DNA of 33,029 nt from Prevotella sp. (GTDB lineage: Bacteria; Bacteroidota; Bacteroidia; Bacteroidales; Bacteroidaceae), in assembly GCA_022788105.1 (NCBI GenBank), contig JALEVZ010000003.1:1-33029 (forward strand), written 5' to 3'. Of this stretch, positions 16,838 through 26,375 are shown piece by piece. Each line of letters starts with the position of its first letter. Positions within the stretch are counted from its first letter, which is position 1. Position numbers and translations under genes: made by a program. The notes under the pieces were generated by a model, which was not told where the DNA came from, did not search any database, and worked only from the letters and a program-made list of their open reading frames with translations.

Positions 16838-18865
16838 ATGAAGACAAGACTGTTACTGTTGTCGCTGTCGCTCGCCGCTACGTCGGCATTTGCACAGCAG
16901 ACACTTGGATCGGGCATCGACAAGGCAAATATGGATCTGTCGGTAAAGCCTGGTAACGATTTTTACCGCTATGCGGCAGGCGGATGGATGAAAAGCCATC
17001 CTCTCGACGCCGAACACCCAATGAACGGAGCGTTCGTCGACCTCGAGGAACAGAACCAGAAGCGCATACAGGGACTCATCAATGAGTTCGCATCGAAGCC
17101 CCAGCAGAAAGGCTCGTTGGGTCAGAAGATAGGCAGCATCTACAACCTGATGATGGATAGCGTGCGCCTTAACCGCGAGGGTGCGGCTCCACTGAAGCCT
17201 TATCTCGACAAGGTGGCTGCTATAAAGAATATACATGAGTTCCAGTATGTATCTTCACAGCTCGACTATGAGGGTATCGGCGCAATGTTGTTTGATATGG
17301 GCGTGGGCGCCGACCAGCGCAATGCTTCAATGAATATCGTAGCTGTGGGACAGGGTGGACTCGGCCTTGACGAGCGCGACTATTATCTCAACGACGACGA
17401 ACAGACCGTGAAGGTGCGCGAGGCATACAAGGAACTGCTCACCACACTGTTCAAACTCGTGGGCAACGACGAGGCTACGGCAAAGAAAAAGACCGATGCT
17501 GTGATGGCTATCGAGACTCGTCTGGCAAAGGCAAGCTATGGCGCGGTGAAGCTGCGCGACATCAATGCCAACTACCACAAGATGAGTTATCTGCAGCTTA
17601 TCACCGATTACCCAGGCATAGACTGGGGTAACGTGTTCCTGGCACAGGGCTTCCCCGCATTTGACGCGGTAGACCTCGGACAGCCGGAGCCTATTCACGA
17701 GGTGGAGAAGATATTGGCAGAGACTCCGCTCGACGACCTGAAGGCATACGCAGAGTCGCGCGTCATATCAAGCGGCACAGGCACTCTGAGCGACGACTTC
17801 CGCGCCGCGGCTTTCAAGTTCAGCTCGGTGCTGAGCGGTGTGAGCCAGGATCGTCCGCGCTGGAAGCGCAGCGTAGGTGCTGTCAGCGGCGTGCTGGGCG
17901 AGGCTATCGGCAAGATGTACGTGGAGAAATACTTCCCTGAGTCAAGCAAGAAGCGCATGCTGGAGCTGGTACACAATCTGCAGACAGCGCTCGCACAGCG
18001 CATCGACGAGGCGACATGGATGGGTCAGGCCACAAAGGATCAGGCTAAGGACAAGCTCCAGAACTTCATCATAAAGATAGGCTATCCTGACAAGTGGCGC
18101 GACTACTCTGGTTTGCAGGTAGACGACTCGCTGTCGCTCTACGAAAACATGCGTGCCATCTCACGCTACAAGACCACAGACTACATCAACCGTAAGGTGA
18201 ACAAGCCCGTAGACGTGAGCGAGTGGCAGATGACTCCGCAGACAATCAACGCATATTACAACCCCACGACAAACGAGATCTGCTTCCCCGCTGCCATACT
18301 GCAGCCCCCATTCTTCGACCCCGAGGCTGACGACGCAGTGAACTATGGTGGCATCGGTGGCGTGATAGGTCACGAGATGAGCCACGGATTCGACGACCAG
18401 GGCTGTCAGTTTGACAAGACTGGTAACCAGCGCAACTGGTGGACAGAGGCTGATAAGGCAAACTTCGACAAGCGTGCTAAGGTGTTGGTGGAGAGTTTCA
18501 GCAAGTTTGAGGTGCTCCCCGGCGTGAAGGTGAATGGTGAGCTGACCCTCGGCGAGAACATCGGCGACAACGGTGGTCTGAACATCTCGTTCCGCGCTCT
18601 GCAGAACGCGATGAAGGAGCACCCGTTAGAGGTGAAGGACGGCTTCACTCCTGAGCAGCGATTCTTCCTCAACTGGGCACGTGTGTGGGCATCAAATGCC
18701 AGCCCGCAGGTGCTCGACTACCTCGTGAAGGCAGACCCGCACTCTCCCAATGAGGCTCGTGTAAACGCCGCTCTGCCCAACATCGATGCATGGTACAAGG
18801 CGTTCAACGTGAAGAAGAGCGACAAACTGTTCTTGCCTAAGAACAAGCGCGCACAGATCTGGTAA
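16838..18865 (+). CDS. pepO: M13 family (neprilysin/PepO-like) metallopeptidase, secreted
   Basis: Signal peptide MKTRLLLLSLSLAATSAFAQ; NAYYNPTTNEICFPAAILQPPFFD; VIGHEMSHGFDDQG (HExxH); GENIGDNGG. Confidence 0.92.
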   Translation: MKTRLLLLSLSLAATSAFAQQTLGSGIDKANMDLSVKPGNDFYRYAAGGWMKSHPLDAEHPMNGAFVDLEEQNQKRIQGLINEFASKPQQKGSLGQKIGSIYNLMMDSVRLNREGAAPLKPYLDKVAAIKNIHEFQYVSSQLDYEGIGAMLFDMGVGADQRNASMNIVAVGQGGLGLDERDYYLNDDEQTVKVREAYKELLTTLFKLVGNDEATAKKKTDAVMAIETRLAKASYGAVKLRDINANYHKMSYLQLITDYPGIDWGNVFLAQGFPAFDAVDLGQPEPIHEVEKILAETPLDDLKAYAESRVISSGTGTLSDDFRAAAFKFSSVLSGVSQDRPRWKRSVGAVSGVLGEAIGKMYVEKYFPESSKKRMLELVHNLQTALAQRIDEATWMGQATKDQAKDKLQNFIIKIGYPDKWRDYSGLQVDDSLSLYENMRAISRYKTTDYINRKVNKPVDVSEWQMTPQTINAYYNPTTNEICFPAAILQPPFFDPEADDAVNYGGIGGVIGHEMSHGFDDQGCQFDKTGNQRNWWTEADKANFDKRAKVLVESFSKFEVLPGVKVNGELTLGENIGDNGGLNISFRALQNAMKEHPLEVKDGFTPEQRFFLNWARVWASNASPQVLDYLVKADPHSPNEARVNAALPNIDAWYKAFNVKKSDKLFLPKNKRAQIW

Positions 18866-18923
18866 AACCACAAGAGTCGGCGCACATACGCTGGGCAATC
18901 TATCGCTCTGCCTATGCGCCGCC

Positions 18924-18966
18924 TCTCGTATTGCTTATGCGTAGCTTTCGTATTGCTTATGCGTAG
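18924..18966. repeat. Two-copy 22-bp tandem repeat (TCGTATTGCTTATGCGTAG core)
   Basis: Core at 18926 and 18948, offset 22. Confidence 0.85.
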
Positions 18967-19221
18967 TATCTAACTCGCTCTTGCCCATCGTTAGGCAAGG
19001 CGCACCGCACCTCTTTTTTGAGATGATAAATAAAAGGGGCAGCACCACAGTCTTGGTTTTCTGAAACAGAAACCGCCCTGTGGCGCTGTCCCTTTCTCTG
19101 TTTCTTATGGCAATGACGCGGTCTTTTATGGGTATTTGCATTATAGATATTATTGCTACAAAATGCAAAGAAAGCAAAACAAGACTTTTGGTGACACTTT
19201 GCAACGTTTTCGTCGTAAAAA

Positions 19222-19356
19222 CTTACGCTAATTCTTAACAAATTTTAAAAACATGGTGACGCTCCCATTTGGGCTCTTTGACGATGCCAAAGGGCCGTAG
19301 TGACGACGTCAAAGGGCCGTAGTGACAACGCCAAAAGGGCACTATCATTTTGTCAA
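19222..19356 (-). repeat. Copy B of the 135-bp dispersed element (reverse orientation)
   Basis: Reverse complement begins TTGACAAAATGATAG and ends GTTAAGAATTAGCGTAAG; core units GACGATGCCAAAGGGCCGTAGT GACGACGTCAAAGGGCCGTAGT on the + strand. Confidence 0.85.
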
Positions 19357-19658
19357 TTGGCGCTAATGATGTAGTCGGAGGATTTACGGCGGTTTTTTAT
19401 ATGGTAGCATCGGCCGTTTCTACAAATAACACTCTTCTCTTATTTCATTAATATTCACCCTCCTCCCACCTCCTTTCCCCCATTCTTTTCATCCTCTTCG
19501 CCCTTCCGTTCTACCGCCATTGGAGCGCCTCGCGTTAGTCGGGGCGATGGCGGTAGCTGGTGGTTTGCTGGCGGCTATCATGTGGCAGTATTATGGTATA
19601 TACAAAAAAGGGTGGGTTTTATTTTCCCGTTTCGTTCAATTATTGTATCTTTGCAGCT

Positions 19659-20258
19659 ATGATTGATGAGAAACTGAACAAGGAAAAGTGGAGCGAAAAC
19701 GTGATAATCGTCGATGCCGATTACATCGACAGTGTGGCGTTTGACCTTACTGTCAACTTCGAGCGCATGCTGAATCGTCGCATACCGAAAGCCGACATGG
19801 CACGTTGGATAGAGTGTGTGGCGCTCGACGGCGGACTGCGCGCTGGCAACCACGAGACACAGGTGGTGCTTATCCACCGCAAGGAGAAGGCGTCGATGGA
19901 CTATTTCGTACCTTCCGACTACGAAACAGAGCTTAACGGCAAGGCGTTTTGCAGCAGTCTCGGCGAGTTTGTGGTAAGCTCATTCCCCGTGGAAGACGTG
20001 GTGAGTGGCAGTGACTTCTTCCTTGACGTGCTCAACATGGTGTGTGCACAGAAAGACGTGAAGCGCGTCATGGTGGTGCCCAACGCCGAAGATCAGGCTC
20101 TTTACGACGATATGCGTATGGCGCTGCGCCGTGTCGACGACGACAAACGTGTGACGGTGCTTGCCATGCAGCCTATGATGGGCGGCAATTTCCGACAGGA
20201 GATACTGGGCTACTCTATTATGAATGCCCTCGGAATACGTGCTGAGGAACTGAAGTAA
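19659..20258 (+). CDS. Conserved hypothetical protein (~199 aa)
   Basis: Likely start MIDEKLNKEKWSENVIIVDADYID within ORF 19560..20258; TATCTTTG box at 19646-19653. Confidence 0.75.
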   Translation: MIDEKLNKEKWSENVIIVDADYIDSVAFDLTVNFERMLNRRIPKADMARWIECVALDGGLRAGNHETQVVLIHRKEKASMDYFVPSDYETELNGKAFCSSLGEFVVSSFPVEDVVSGSDFFLDVLNMVCAQKDVKRVMVVPNAEDQALYDDMRMALRRVDDDKRVTVLAMQPMMGGNFRQEILGYSIMNALGIRAEELK

Positions 20259-20293
20259 AACCGAAAACAAAAGCAAGAACAATAAGAAAGAAA

Positions 20294-21523
20294 ATGGGAA
20301 AAGTACTCATGATTGGCGCCGGTGGCGTCGCAACAGTCGCTGCGTTCAAGATAGCTCAGAACGCTGACGTGTTTACCGAGTTTATGATTGCCAGCCGCAC
20401 AAAGGCAAAGTGTGACCGCATCGTTGAAGCCATTGGCAATCCCAACATCAAAACGGCGCAGGTCGATGCCGACGATGTGGAGCAGCTGAAGGCTCTCTTC
20501 AACAGTTACAAGCCAGAGTTGGTGATAAATCTCGCACTCCCTTACCAGGATTTGACCATCATGGAGGCATGTCTCGCCTGCGGATGCTCATATCTTGACA
20601 CCGCCAACTATGAGCCGAAAGACGAGGCACACTTCGAGTACTCATGGCAGTGGGCATATAAAAAGCGTTTCGAAGATGCCGGATTGACAGCAATACTCGG
20701 CTGCGGCTTCGACCCAGGAGTAACGAGCATCTTCACAGCATACGCTGCAAAGCACCACTTTAAGGAGATACAGTACCTCGATATCGTAGACTGCAACGCC
20801 GGAAACCACCACAAGGCGTTTGCTACCAACTTCAATCCCGAAATCAACATACGTGAGATTACGCAGAAAGGACTCTTCTGGGAGGACGGCAAGTGGGTGG
20901 AGACAGCTCCGCTTGAGATACACAAGCCGCTCAACTACCCCGAGATCGGCCCGAAAGAGAGCTACCTGCTCCATCACGAAGAGATAGAAAGCCTTGTAAA
21001 GAACTATCCCACCATCAAGCGTGCACGCTTCTGGATGACTTTCGGACAGCAGTATCTGACCTATCTTGACTGCATTCAGAACCTCGGAATGTCACGCATC
21101 GACGAGATAGAATATGAGGCTCCGCTCGCAGACAACCCCTCGGAGAAGGTGAAAGTGAAGATTGTGCCGCTGCAGTTCCTAAAGGCTGTGTTGCCCAATC
21201 CGCAGGATCTTGGCGAAAACTACGACGGCCAGACCTCTATCGGCTGCCGCATTCGTGGCATCGGCAACGACGGCAAGGAGCAGACCTACTATGTCTACAA
21301 CAACTGTTCACATGAGGCTGCGTACAAGGAGACTGGCATGCAGGGTGTAAGCTACACCACCGGCGTGCCGGCAATGATTGGTGCCATGATGTTCTTCAAG
21401 GGTCTGTGGCGCAAGCCCGGCGTGTGGAACGTCGAGGAGTTCGATCCCGATCCATTCATGGAGCAGCTCAACAAGCAGGGTCTGCCCTGGCACGAGGTGT
21501 TCGGTGGCGACCTTGAACTGTAG
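20294..21523 (+). CDS. Saccharopine dehydrogenase family protein, carboxynorspermidine dehydrogenase-like
   Basis: GAGGVATVAAFKIAQ, LPYQDLTIMEACLACGCSYLDTANYEP, GCGFDPGVTSIFTAYA, long-form CASDH-like architecture. Confidence 0.8.
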   Translation: MGKVLMIGAGGVATVAAFKIAQNADVFTEFMIASRTKAKCDRIVEAIGNPNIKTAQVDADDVEQLKALFNSYKPELVINLALPYQDLTIMEACLACGCSYLDTANYEPKDEAHFEYSWQWAYKKRFEDAGLTAILGCGFDPGVTSIFTAYAAKHHFKEIQYLDIVDCNAGNHHKAFATNFNPEINIREITQKGLFWEDGKWVETAPLEIHKPLNYPEIGPKESYLLHHEEIESLVKNYPTIKRARFWMTFGQQYLTYLDCIQNLGMSRIDEIEYEAPLADNPSEKVKVKIVPLQFLKAVLPNPQDLGENYDGQTSIGCRIRGIGNDGKEQTYYVYNNCSHEAAYKETGMQGVSYTTGVPAMIGAMMFFKGLWRKPGVWNVEEFDPDPFMEQLNKQGLPWHEVFGGDLEL

Positions 21524-21559
21524 ACCACTGACCCTTACGGCATTACGGAATAGACAGTG

Positions 21560-22591
21560 ATGAATATCTATGGTCTACTGAAACTGTATCGGCGCATAGA
21601 CAGTCCGCGGCTCAAACTGCTCGGACTGGCTGTGCTCCATCTGCTGCACAGGCGCTACTCGTGCCTGTTCTTCGACCCAGTGCTCGCCTGTAACCTGCGG
21701 TGTCGCATGTGCTATTTCAGCGACCCTGTTGCCCGACGCGACATACACGGACGCTTCTCGCGCGAAGACTTGGAGTCCATTGCGCGTGCCTTGTTCCCGT
21801 ACATGCTTAAACTACAGATAGGCTGCGGCGCCGAACCGACGGTCTGTGCCGATCTGGCACATATCGTGGCGCTCGGTCGCAAGTACGGGGTGCCCTACAT
21901 CTCCATCACCACCAACGGCATGTTGCTTACCCGTCAGCTTGTCGACGACATGGTGGCGGGCGGTCTGAACGAAATCACTCTCTCTGCCCACGGCTTCTCA
22001 CGCGACACCTACGAGGCACTAATGCAAGGGGCGAGTTTCGCCCGTTTCCTCCAACTTATAGACATATTGCGCGAGGTGCGTGCCACGGAGGGAGGCAAAG
22101 GACTGAAGATACGCGTCAACTACACGGTGAACGAAGACAACATTGGCGACCTGCCGCTCTTCATGGACGTGTTTCGTGGGCTACACATTGATGTGTTACA
22201 GATTCGTCCAATACAGAAGATTGGCGACTCAGACTACAACAATTTCTCGCGCGAAGCCATCGTCAGCCGTTATGACGAGTGCATACAGCCCGTCATAAAC
22301 GCCTGCGGAGAGCTTGGCACCAAGTGTCTGTACCCGCTGAAAGAACAACTCGTCACCGCCACCACAGAGGGCGAAGCGCCCGACACAATCAACAGTGTGG
22401 TCGACATGTTGCCCTATTTTCAGCTGTCGCCCCATGACGGATGGAAAGACAAAATCAATCCTTACAAAGAGGATTTTTATGGCTATTGCAGCCGCACACA
22501 CCGCTTGCGCTACATGCTGAAAAACCTCGTGTGGTATCGTGGCGAGACACGTGACGACCGCACCAGGGCTATGGACTACTCCGTGAAGTGA
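21560..22591 (+). CDS. Radical SAM protein
   Basis: CNLRCRMCYF (CxxxCxxC), ISITTNGMLL, GCGAEPT; alternative GTG start at 21557. Confidence 0.88.
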   Translation: MNIYGLLKLYRRIDSPRLKLLGLAVLHLLHRRYSCLFFDPVLACNLRCRMCYFSDPVARRDIHGRFSREDLESIARALFPYMLKLQIGCGAEPTVCADLAHIVALGRKYGVPYISITTNGMLLTRQLVDDMVAGGLNEITLSAHGFSRDTYEALMQGASFARFLQLIDILREVRATEGGKGLKIRVNYTVNEDNIGDLPLFMDVFRGLHIDVLQIRPIQKIGDSDYNNFSREAIVSRYDECIQPVINACGELGTKCLYPLKEQLVTATTEGEAPDTINSVVDMLPYFQLSPHDGWKDKINPYKEDFYGYCSRTHRLRYMLKNLVWYRGETRDDRTRAMDYSVK

Positions 22592-22599
22592 CCCATTGC

Positions 22600-22760
22600 G
22601 CTGCCGTAGCAGCCTTTTACGGCTGCCGCCACGGCTTTTACAGCTGCCAGCGCAGCCCCTACAGCTGCCCATCGCAGTCTTTTATAGCTGCCCATCGCAG
22701 TTTTTTATAGTTGCCGCAGCAGCCTTTTACGGCTGCCTCACAGCTCCTACAGCTGTCGCA
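22600..22760. repeat. Degenerate ~22-bp tandem array of GC-rich hairpins (GCAGCC-TTTTAC-GGCTGC type)
   Basis: GCTGCC-like anchors at 22600, 22622, 22643, 22664, 22687, 22710, 22732 and 22752: offsets 20-23, mean about 21.7. Confidence 0.9.
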
Positions 22761-22817
22761 GCTACGGCTTTTGTGACCTAAACGCTTTTTGAAAATCAAA
22801 TAAAAAATATACATATT

Positions 22818-23843
22818 ATGGCAAAGAAGGAAGAAGAAATGACTCTCGCACAGGAGGGAAAGCTCAAAGCTCTCCAAGCCGCGATGTCGAAAATAGAGAA
22901 AGATTTCGGCAAGGGAGCTATCATGAAGCTCGGCGACGAGCACATCGAGAATGTGGAGGTAATACCCACTGGCAGCATCGCCCTTGACGCTGCGCTCGGC
23001 GTCGGAGGCTATCCAAAGGGTCGCATCATAGAGATTTACGGTCCGGAGAGTTCCGGAAAGACCACCCTCGCCATACACGCCATTGCAGAGGCACAGAAGG
23101 CGGGAGGCATAGCAGCGTTTATCGATGCAGAACATGCGTTCGATCGTTTCTACGCCGAGAAGCTCGGAGTAGACGTGGAGAACCTGTGGATATCGCAGCC
23201 CGACAACGGTGAGCAGGCCCTTGAGATTGCCGACCAGCTCATCCGCTCCGCTGCCATCGACATATTAGTAGTCGATTCTGTGGCGGCGCTCACCCCGAAG
23301 AAGGAGATTGAGGGCGACATGGGCGACAATGTGGTAGGCCTTCAGGCACGTCTCATGAGCCAGGCGCTGCGCAAACTCACCTCCACCATCTCAAAGACCA
23401 ACACCACTTGCATCTTCATCAACCAGCTGCGCGAGAAGATTGGCGTGATGTTTGGCAACCCAGAGACCACTACTGGCGGCAACGCACTGAAGTTCTACTC
23501 CAGCGTGCGCCTTGACATCCGTCGTGTGACAAGCATCAAAGACGGCGACCAGGTTATCGGTAACCAGGTGCGAGTGAAGGTTGTGAAGAACAAAGTAGCG
23601 CCTCCTTTCCGCAAGGCAGAGTTTGAAATCACGTTTGGAGAGGGCATCTCTAAGGTGGGCGAGATATTAGATCTCGGCGTGGAGTACGGCATCGTGCAGA
23701 AGAGCGGTTCGTGGTTCTCATACGGTGGCAGCAAACTGGCACAGGGACGCGACGCTACAAAGGCACTGTTGCGCGACAATCCAGAGTTGTGTGAAGAGCT
23801 GGAGGCACAGATCAAGCAGGCCATCGCCGACAAGAAAGAGTAA
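22818..23843 (+). CDS. recA: Recombinase RecA
   Basis: [55 protein letters not shown]. Confidence 0.98.
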   Translation: MAKKEEEMTLAQEGKLKALQAAMSKIEKDFGKGAIMKLGDEHIENVEVIPTGSIALDAALGVGGYPKGRIIEIYGPESSGKTTLAIHAIAEAQKAGGIAAFIDAEHAFDRFYAEKLGVDVENLWISQPDNGEQALEIADQLIRSAAIDILVVDSVAALTPKKEIEGDMGDNVVGLQARLMSQALRKLTSTISKTNTTCIFINQLREKIGVMFGNPETTTGGNALKFYSSVRLDIRRVTSIKDGDQVIGNQVRVKVVKNKVAPPFRKAEFEITFGEGISKVGEILDLGVEYGIVQKSGSWFSYGGSKLAQGRDATKALLRDNPELCEELEAQIKQAIADKKE

Positions 23844-23856
23844 CAAACCATATCGT

Positions 23857-23898
23857 AAACGGCAGCCGTGCATCCAGCATGGTTGCCGTTTGTTGTTT
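23857..23898 (+). terminator. Terminator of recA
   Basis: 15-bp stem with two G-U pairs: aaacggcagccgtgc / gcatggttgccgttt, followed by gttgttt. Confidence 0.7.
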
Positions 23899-23922
23899 AC
23901 ATCCATCTGTCGTTATGACCTT

Positions 23923-24032
23923 AAATCCCCCTTTATCTAAAATCAAATCCCCCTTTATCTAAAACTAAATTCCCCTTTATCTAAAACTAAATCCCCCTCC
24001 ATCTAAAATCAAATCCTCCTCCATCTAACCTT
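23923..24032 (+). repeat. Five 22-bp tandem repeats AAATCCCCCTTTATCTAAAATC-like, running up to the next start codon
   Basis: Units at 23923, 23945, 23967, 23989 and 24011; partial unit at 24033. Confidence 0.95.
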
Positions 24033-24052
24033 AAACTTCCCCTATATAAATA

Positions 24053-26155
24053 ATGTATTTATTCTGTTCAATGTCTCTTCGCACCGTTTACGGTGCATCG
24101 CGTGGCAGACAGTCGCGTGGCATAAGTCTGCGTCGTGTGGCAGCGTTTGTAGCTTTTGCACTGCTTTCGGTTGTTGTGTGTGGACAGAATGAGAATGTGC
24201 GTGGTGCCGACGATGGCGTGTGGCAACGCTATTACGACATGCTTGCCGACGACGAAGACGTGGAAAACGGCACGGCGGAGAATGTGTACGACATGCTTGC
24301 CGACCTTGCCGCCAATCCCATAAACCTCAATCACGTCACACGCGACGACCTCGAGCGCCTCGTTTTCCTATCTGACCGCCAACGCGAAGACATCGCCGAA
24401 TATGTCGACCGCTATGGTCCGGTGCGCACGGTGGGCGAGTTGGCCATGCTGCCGTCGCTCGATGCTGTGCGCTGTAGGCTGTTGCAGTGCTTCATGTACG
24501 CTGGAGAGGGTAGGGCGCGACGGCTGTTTCCGCCAGTCGACACGTTGCTTAGCCGTTGCCGCAGTGAGCTGACGGTGGCAGCCACGGTGCCGTTTTACAC
24601 GCGCGACGGCTATCTGCGCGGCGCCGACAAGGGCTATCTCGGACCGAAATACAAGCATTGGGCACGCTACCGTGTGGGCTACGGGCGGTTGCTTGAGGCG
24701 GGGTTTACGGCGTCGCAAGATGCTGGTGAACCATTTTTCACGGGTCGCAACCGTTGGGGATACGACTTCTACAGCTTCTATATAGCCATGCGCAATGCTG
24801 GCAAGGTGAAGGCGGCGGTGGCAGGCCGCTATCGTCTGAGACTCGGCATGGGACTGGTTATGAACACCGACTTTACCTTTGGCAAGGCGGCATCGTTGCT
24901 GTCGCTCACGCGGACAACCAACAGTCTGCGCCCACACTCGTCGCGCATGGAAGCCAACTACCTGCAAGGGGTGGGCGCTACGGTGGCATTGTCGCGTCAC
25001 GCGGAGCTAACCTCGTTTTTCTCTCACCGCCTGGTCGACGCCACGCTCAATAGCGACAGCTCTACGGTGAAGACTCTGCTCAAGACCGGCTACCACCGCA
25101 CGCGCAGCGAGATGGAGCGCCGCCGCAACACAAGGCAGACCACTGGTGGCGCGAGTCTCGCCCTGAGGTCGGGCCCGTGGCGTGTGGCGCTGTCGGGCGT
25201 GGCTACGACTTTCAACCGCCGTCTGCTGCCAGACACGTCGGTGGTGTATCGTCGCTACAGTGCCGTGGGCAAGTCTTTTGTCAATGGCTCGCTCTCTTAT
25301 TCTTACTCGTCGCCACTCCTGCGCGTGGCAGGCGAGACCGCAACAGGGTCTACTGGTGGCTTGGCGGCGCTCCATAGCGTGGGCGTCTCGCCGTCGTCTA
25401 GGCTCGATGTGGCGCTCGTCCACCGTTACTACTCTTACCGTTACCGCTCACTTTTTGCCGCAGGGTTTAGCGATGGCGGCGCCATAAACAACGAACACGG
25501 ACTGCTTGTGTCTGTGGCGTGGCGCCCAACAGACGTTCTCGCCCTGTCGGCGTATGCTGATTATGCGCGGTCGGAGTGGCCACGCTACATGGTGTCGTTC
25601 CCCTCGCACGTCTGGGACGGCCAGGTGGCAGCGTCGCTCGCGCTTGGCGCCGTCACGTTAGACGCTCGCTACAGACTGCGCCAGCGCCAGCGCGACAATG
25701 CTACCCATAGCGCTCTCGTCAGCCGCACGGAGCACAGGGCGCGTCTGTCGGCTACGTTGGATCGCTCTACGTGGCGCCTCACCACCCGCGCCGACGTGGC
25801 GTTGACGGCTTGTGACAGCCTCTCGCGCGGATGGATGGTGATGCAAGGCGGTGGCGTGGCGCTGCGTTGGCTTACTGCCGACGCATGGGTGGGCTACTTC
25901 AACACCGACTCTTACGACAGCCGCATCTACGCTTTTGAGCGCGGACTGCTCTACTCTTTCTCGTTTCCAATGTTCTATGGCGAGGGGCTGCGCTACGGGT
26001 TGAGGCTGCGCGCCGACCTCTCGCGCCGTGTCATGGCTATGGCGCGCTGCACCGTGACCAACTATTTTGACCGCTCAGCGATAGGGTCTGGACTTCAGCG
26101 CATAGCGCGTTCGTCGCAGGCAGACATGGAGTTGCAGCTGCGATTGAAGTTTTGA
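24053..26155 (+). CDS. Helix-hairpin-helix (ComEA-like) protein with a putative outer-membrane beta-barrel C-terminal region
   Basis: Signal-like segment RRVAAFVAFALLSVVVCGQ; NPINLNHVTRDDLERLVFLSDRQREDIAEYVDRYGPVRTVGELAMLPSLD; long alternating aromatic/Arg segments ending LQLRLKF. Start could be Met7 (24071). Confidence 0.7.
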   Translation: MYLFCSMSLRTVYGASRGRQSRGISLRRVAAFVAFALLSVVVCGQNENVRGADDGVWQRYYDMLADDEDVENGTAENVYDMLADLAANPINLNHVTRDDLERLVFLSDRQREDIAEYVDRYGPVRTVGELAMLPSLDAVRCRLLQCFMYAGEGRARRLFPPVDTLLSRCRSELTVAATVPFYTRDGYLRGADKGYLGPKYKHWARYRVGYGRLLEAGFTASQDAGEPFFTGRNRWGYDFYSFYIAMRNAGKVKAAVAGRYRLRLGMGLVMNTDFTFGKAASLLSLTRTTNSLRPHSSRMEANYLQGVGATVALSRHAELTSFFSHRLVDATLNSDSSTVKTLLKTGYHRTRSEMERRRNTRQTTGGASLALRSGPWRVALSGVATTFNRRLLPDTSVVYRRYSAVGKSFVNGSLSYSYSSPLLRVAGETATGSTGGLAALHSVGVSPSSRLDVALVHRYYSYRYRSLFAAGFSDGGAINNEHGLLVSVAWRPTDVLALSAYADYARSEWPRYMVSFPSHVWDGQVAASLALGAVTLDARYRLRQRQRDNATHSALVSRTEHRARLSATLDRSTWRLTTRADVALTACDSLSRGWMVMQGGGVALRWLTADAWVGYFNTDSYDSRIYAFERGLLYSFSFPMFYGEGLRYGLRLRADLSRRVMAMARCTVTNYFDRSAIGSGLQRIARSSQADMELQLRLKF

Positions 26156-26169
26156 GAAAAGCCCTTTCT

Positions 26170-26213
26170 TGCCTCTTCACAAACCTCGTTGTGCCTCTTC
26201 ACAGGCCCTCTCT
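26170..26213. repeat. Two-copy 22-bp tandem repeat TGCCTCTTCACA...
   Basis: TGCCTCTTCACA at 26170 and 26192, with a third partial TGCC at 26214. Confidence 0.8.
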
Positions 26214-26240
26214 TGCCTACTGATTTTACCACTATGCCCA

Positions 26241-26375
26241 TTTGACAAAATGATAGCACCCTTTTGGGCTTGTCACTACGGCCCTTTGACGACGTCAAAG
26301 GGGCCAAATGACGACGTCAAATGGGCCTAATGGGAAAGCCTGCGGGCTTTTAACAGACGTTAAGAATTTGCGTCA
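26241..26375 (+). repeat. Copy C of the 135-bp dispersed element
   Basis: Begins TTTGACAAAATGATAGC, ends GTTAAGAATTTGCGTCA; core contains GGCCCTTTGACGACGTCAAAGGGGCC. Confidence 0.88.

Noticed and set aside
22596-22781. 61-aa plus-strand ORF (MRCRSSLLRLPPRLLQLPAQPLQLP...)
   Set aside because: Entirely within the GC hairpin repeat array; period near 22 bp is not a multiple of 3, so no consistent peptide repeat is maintained.
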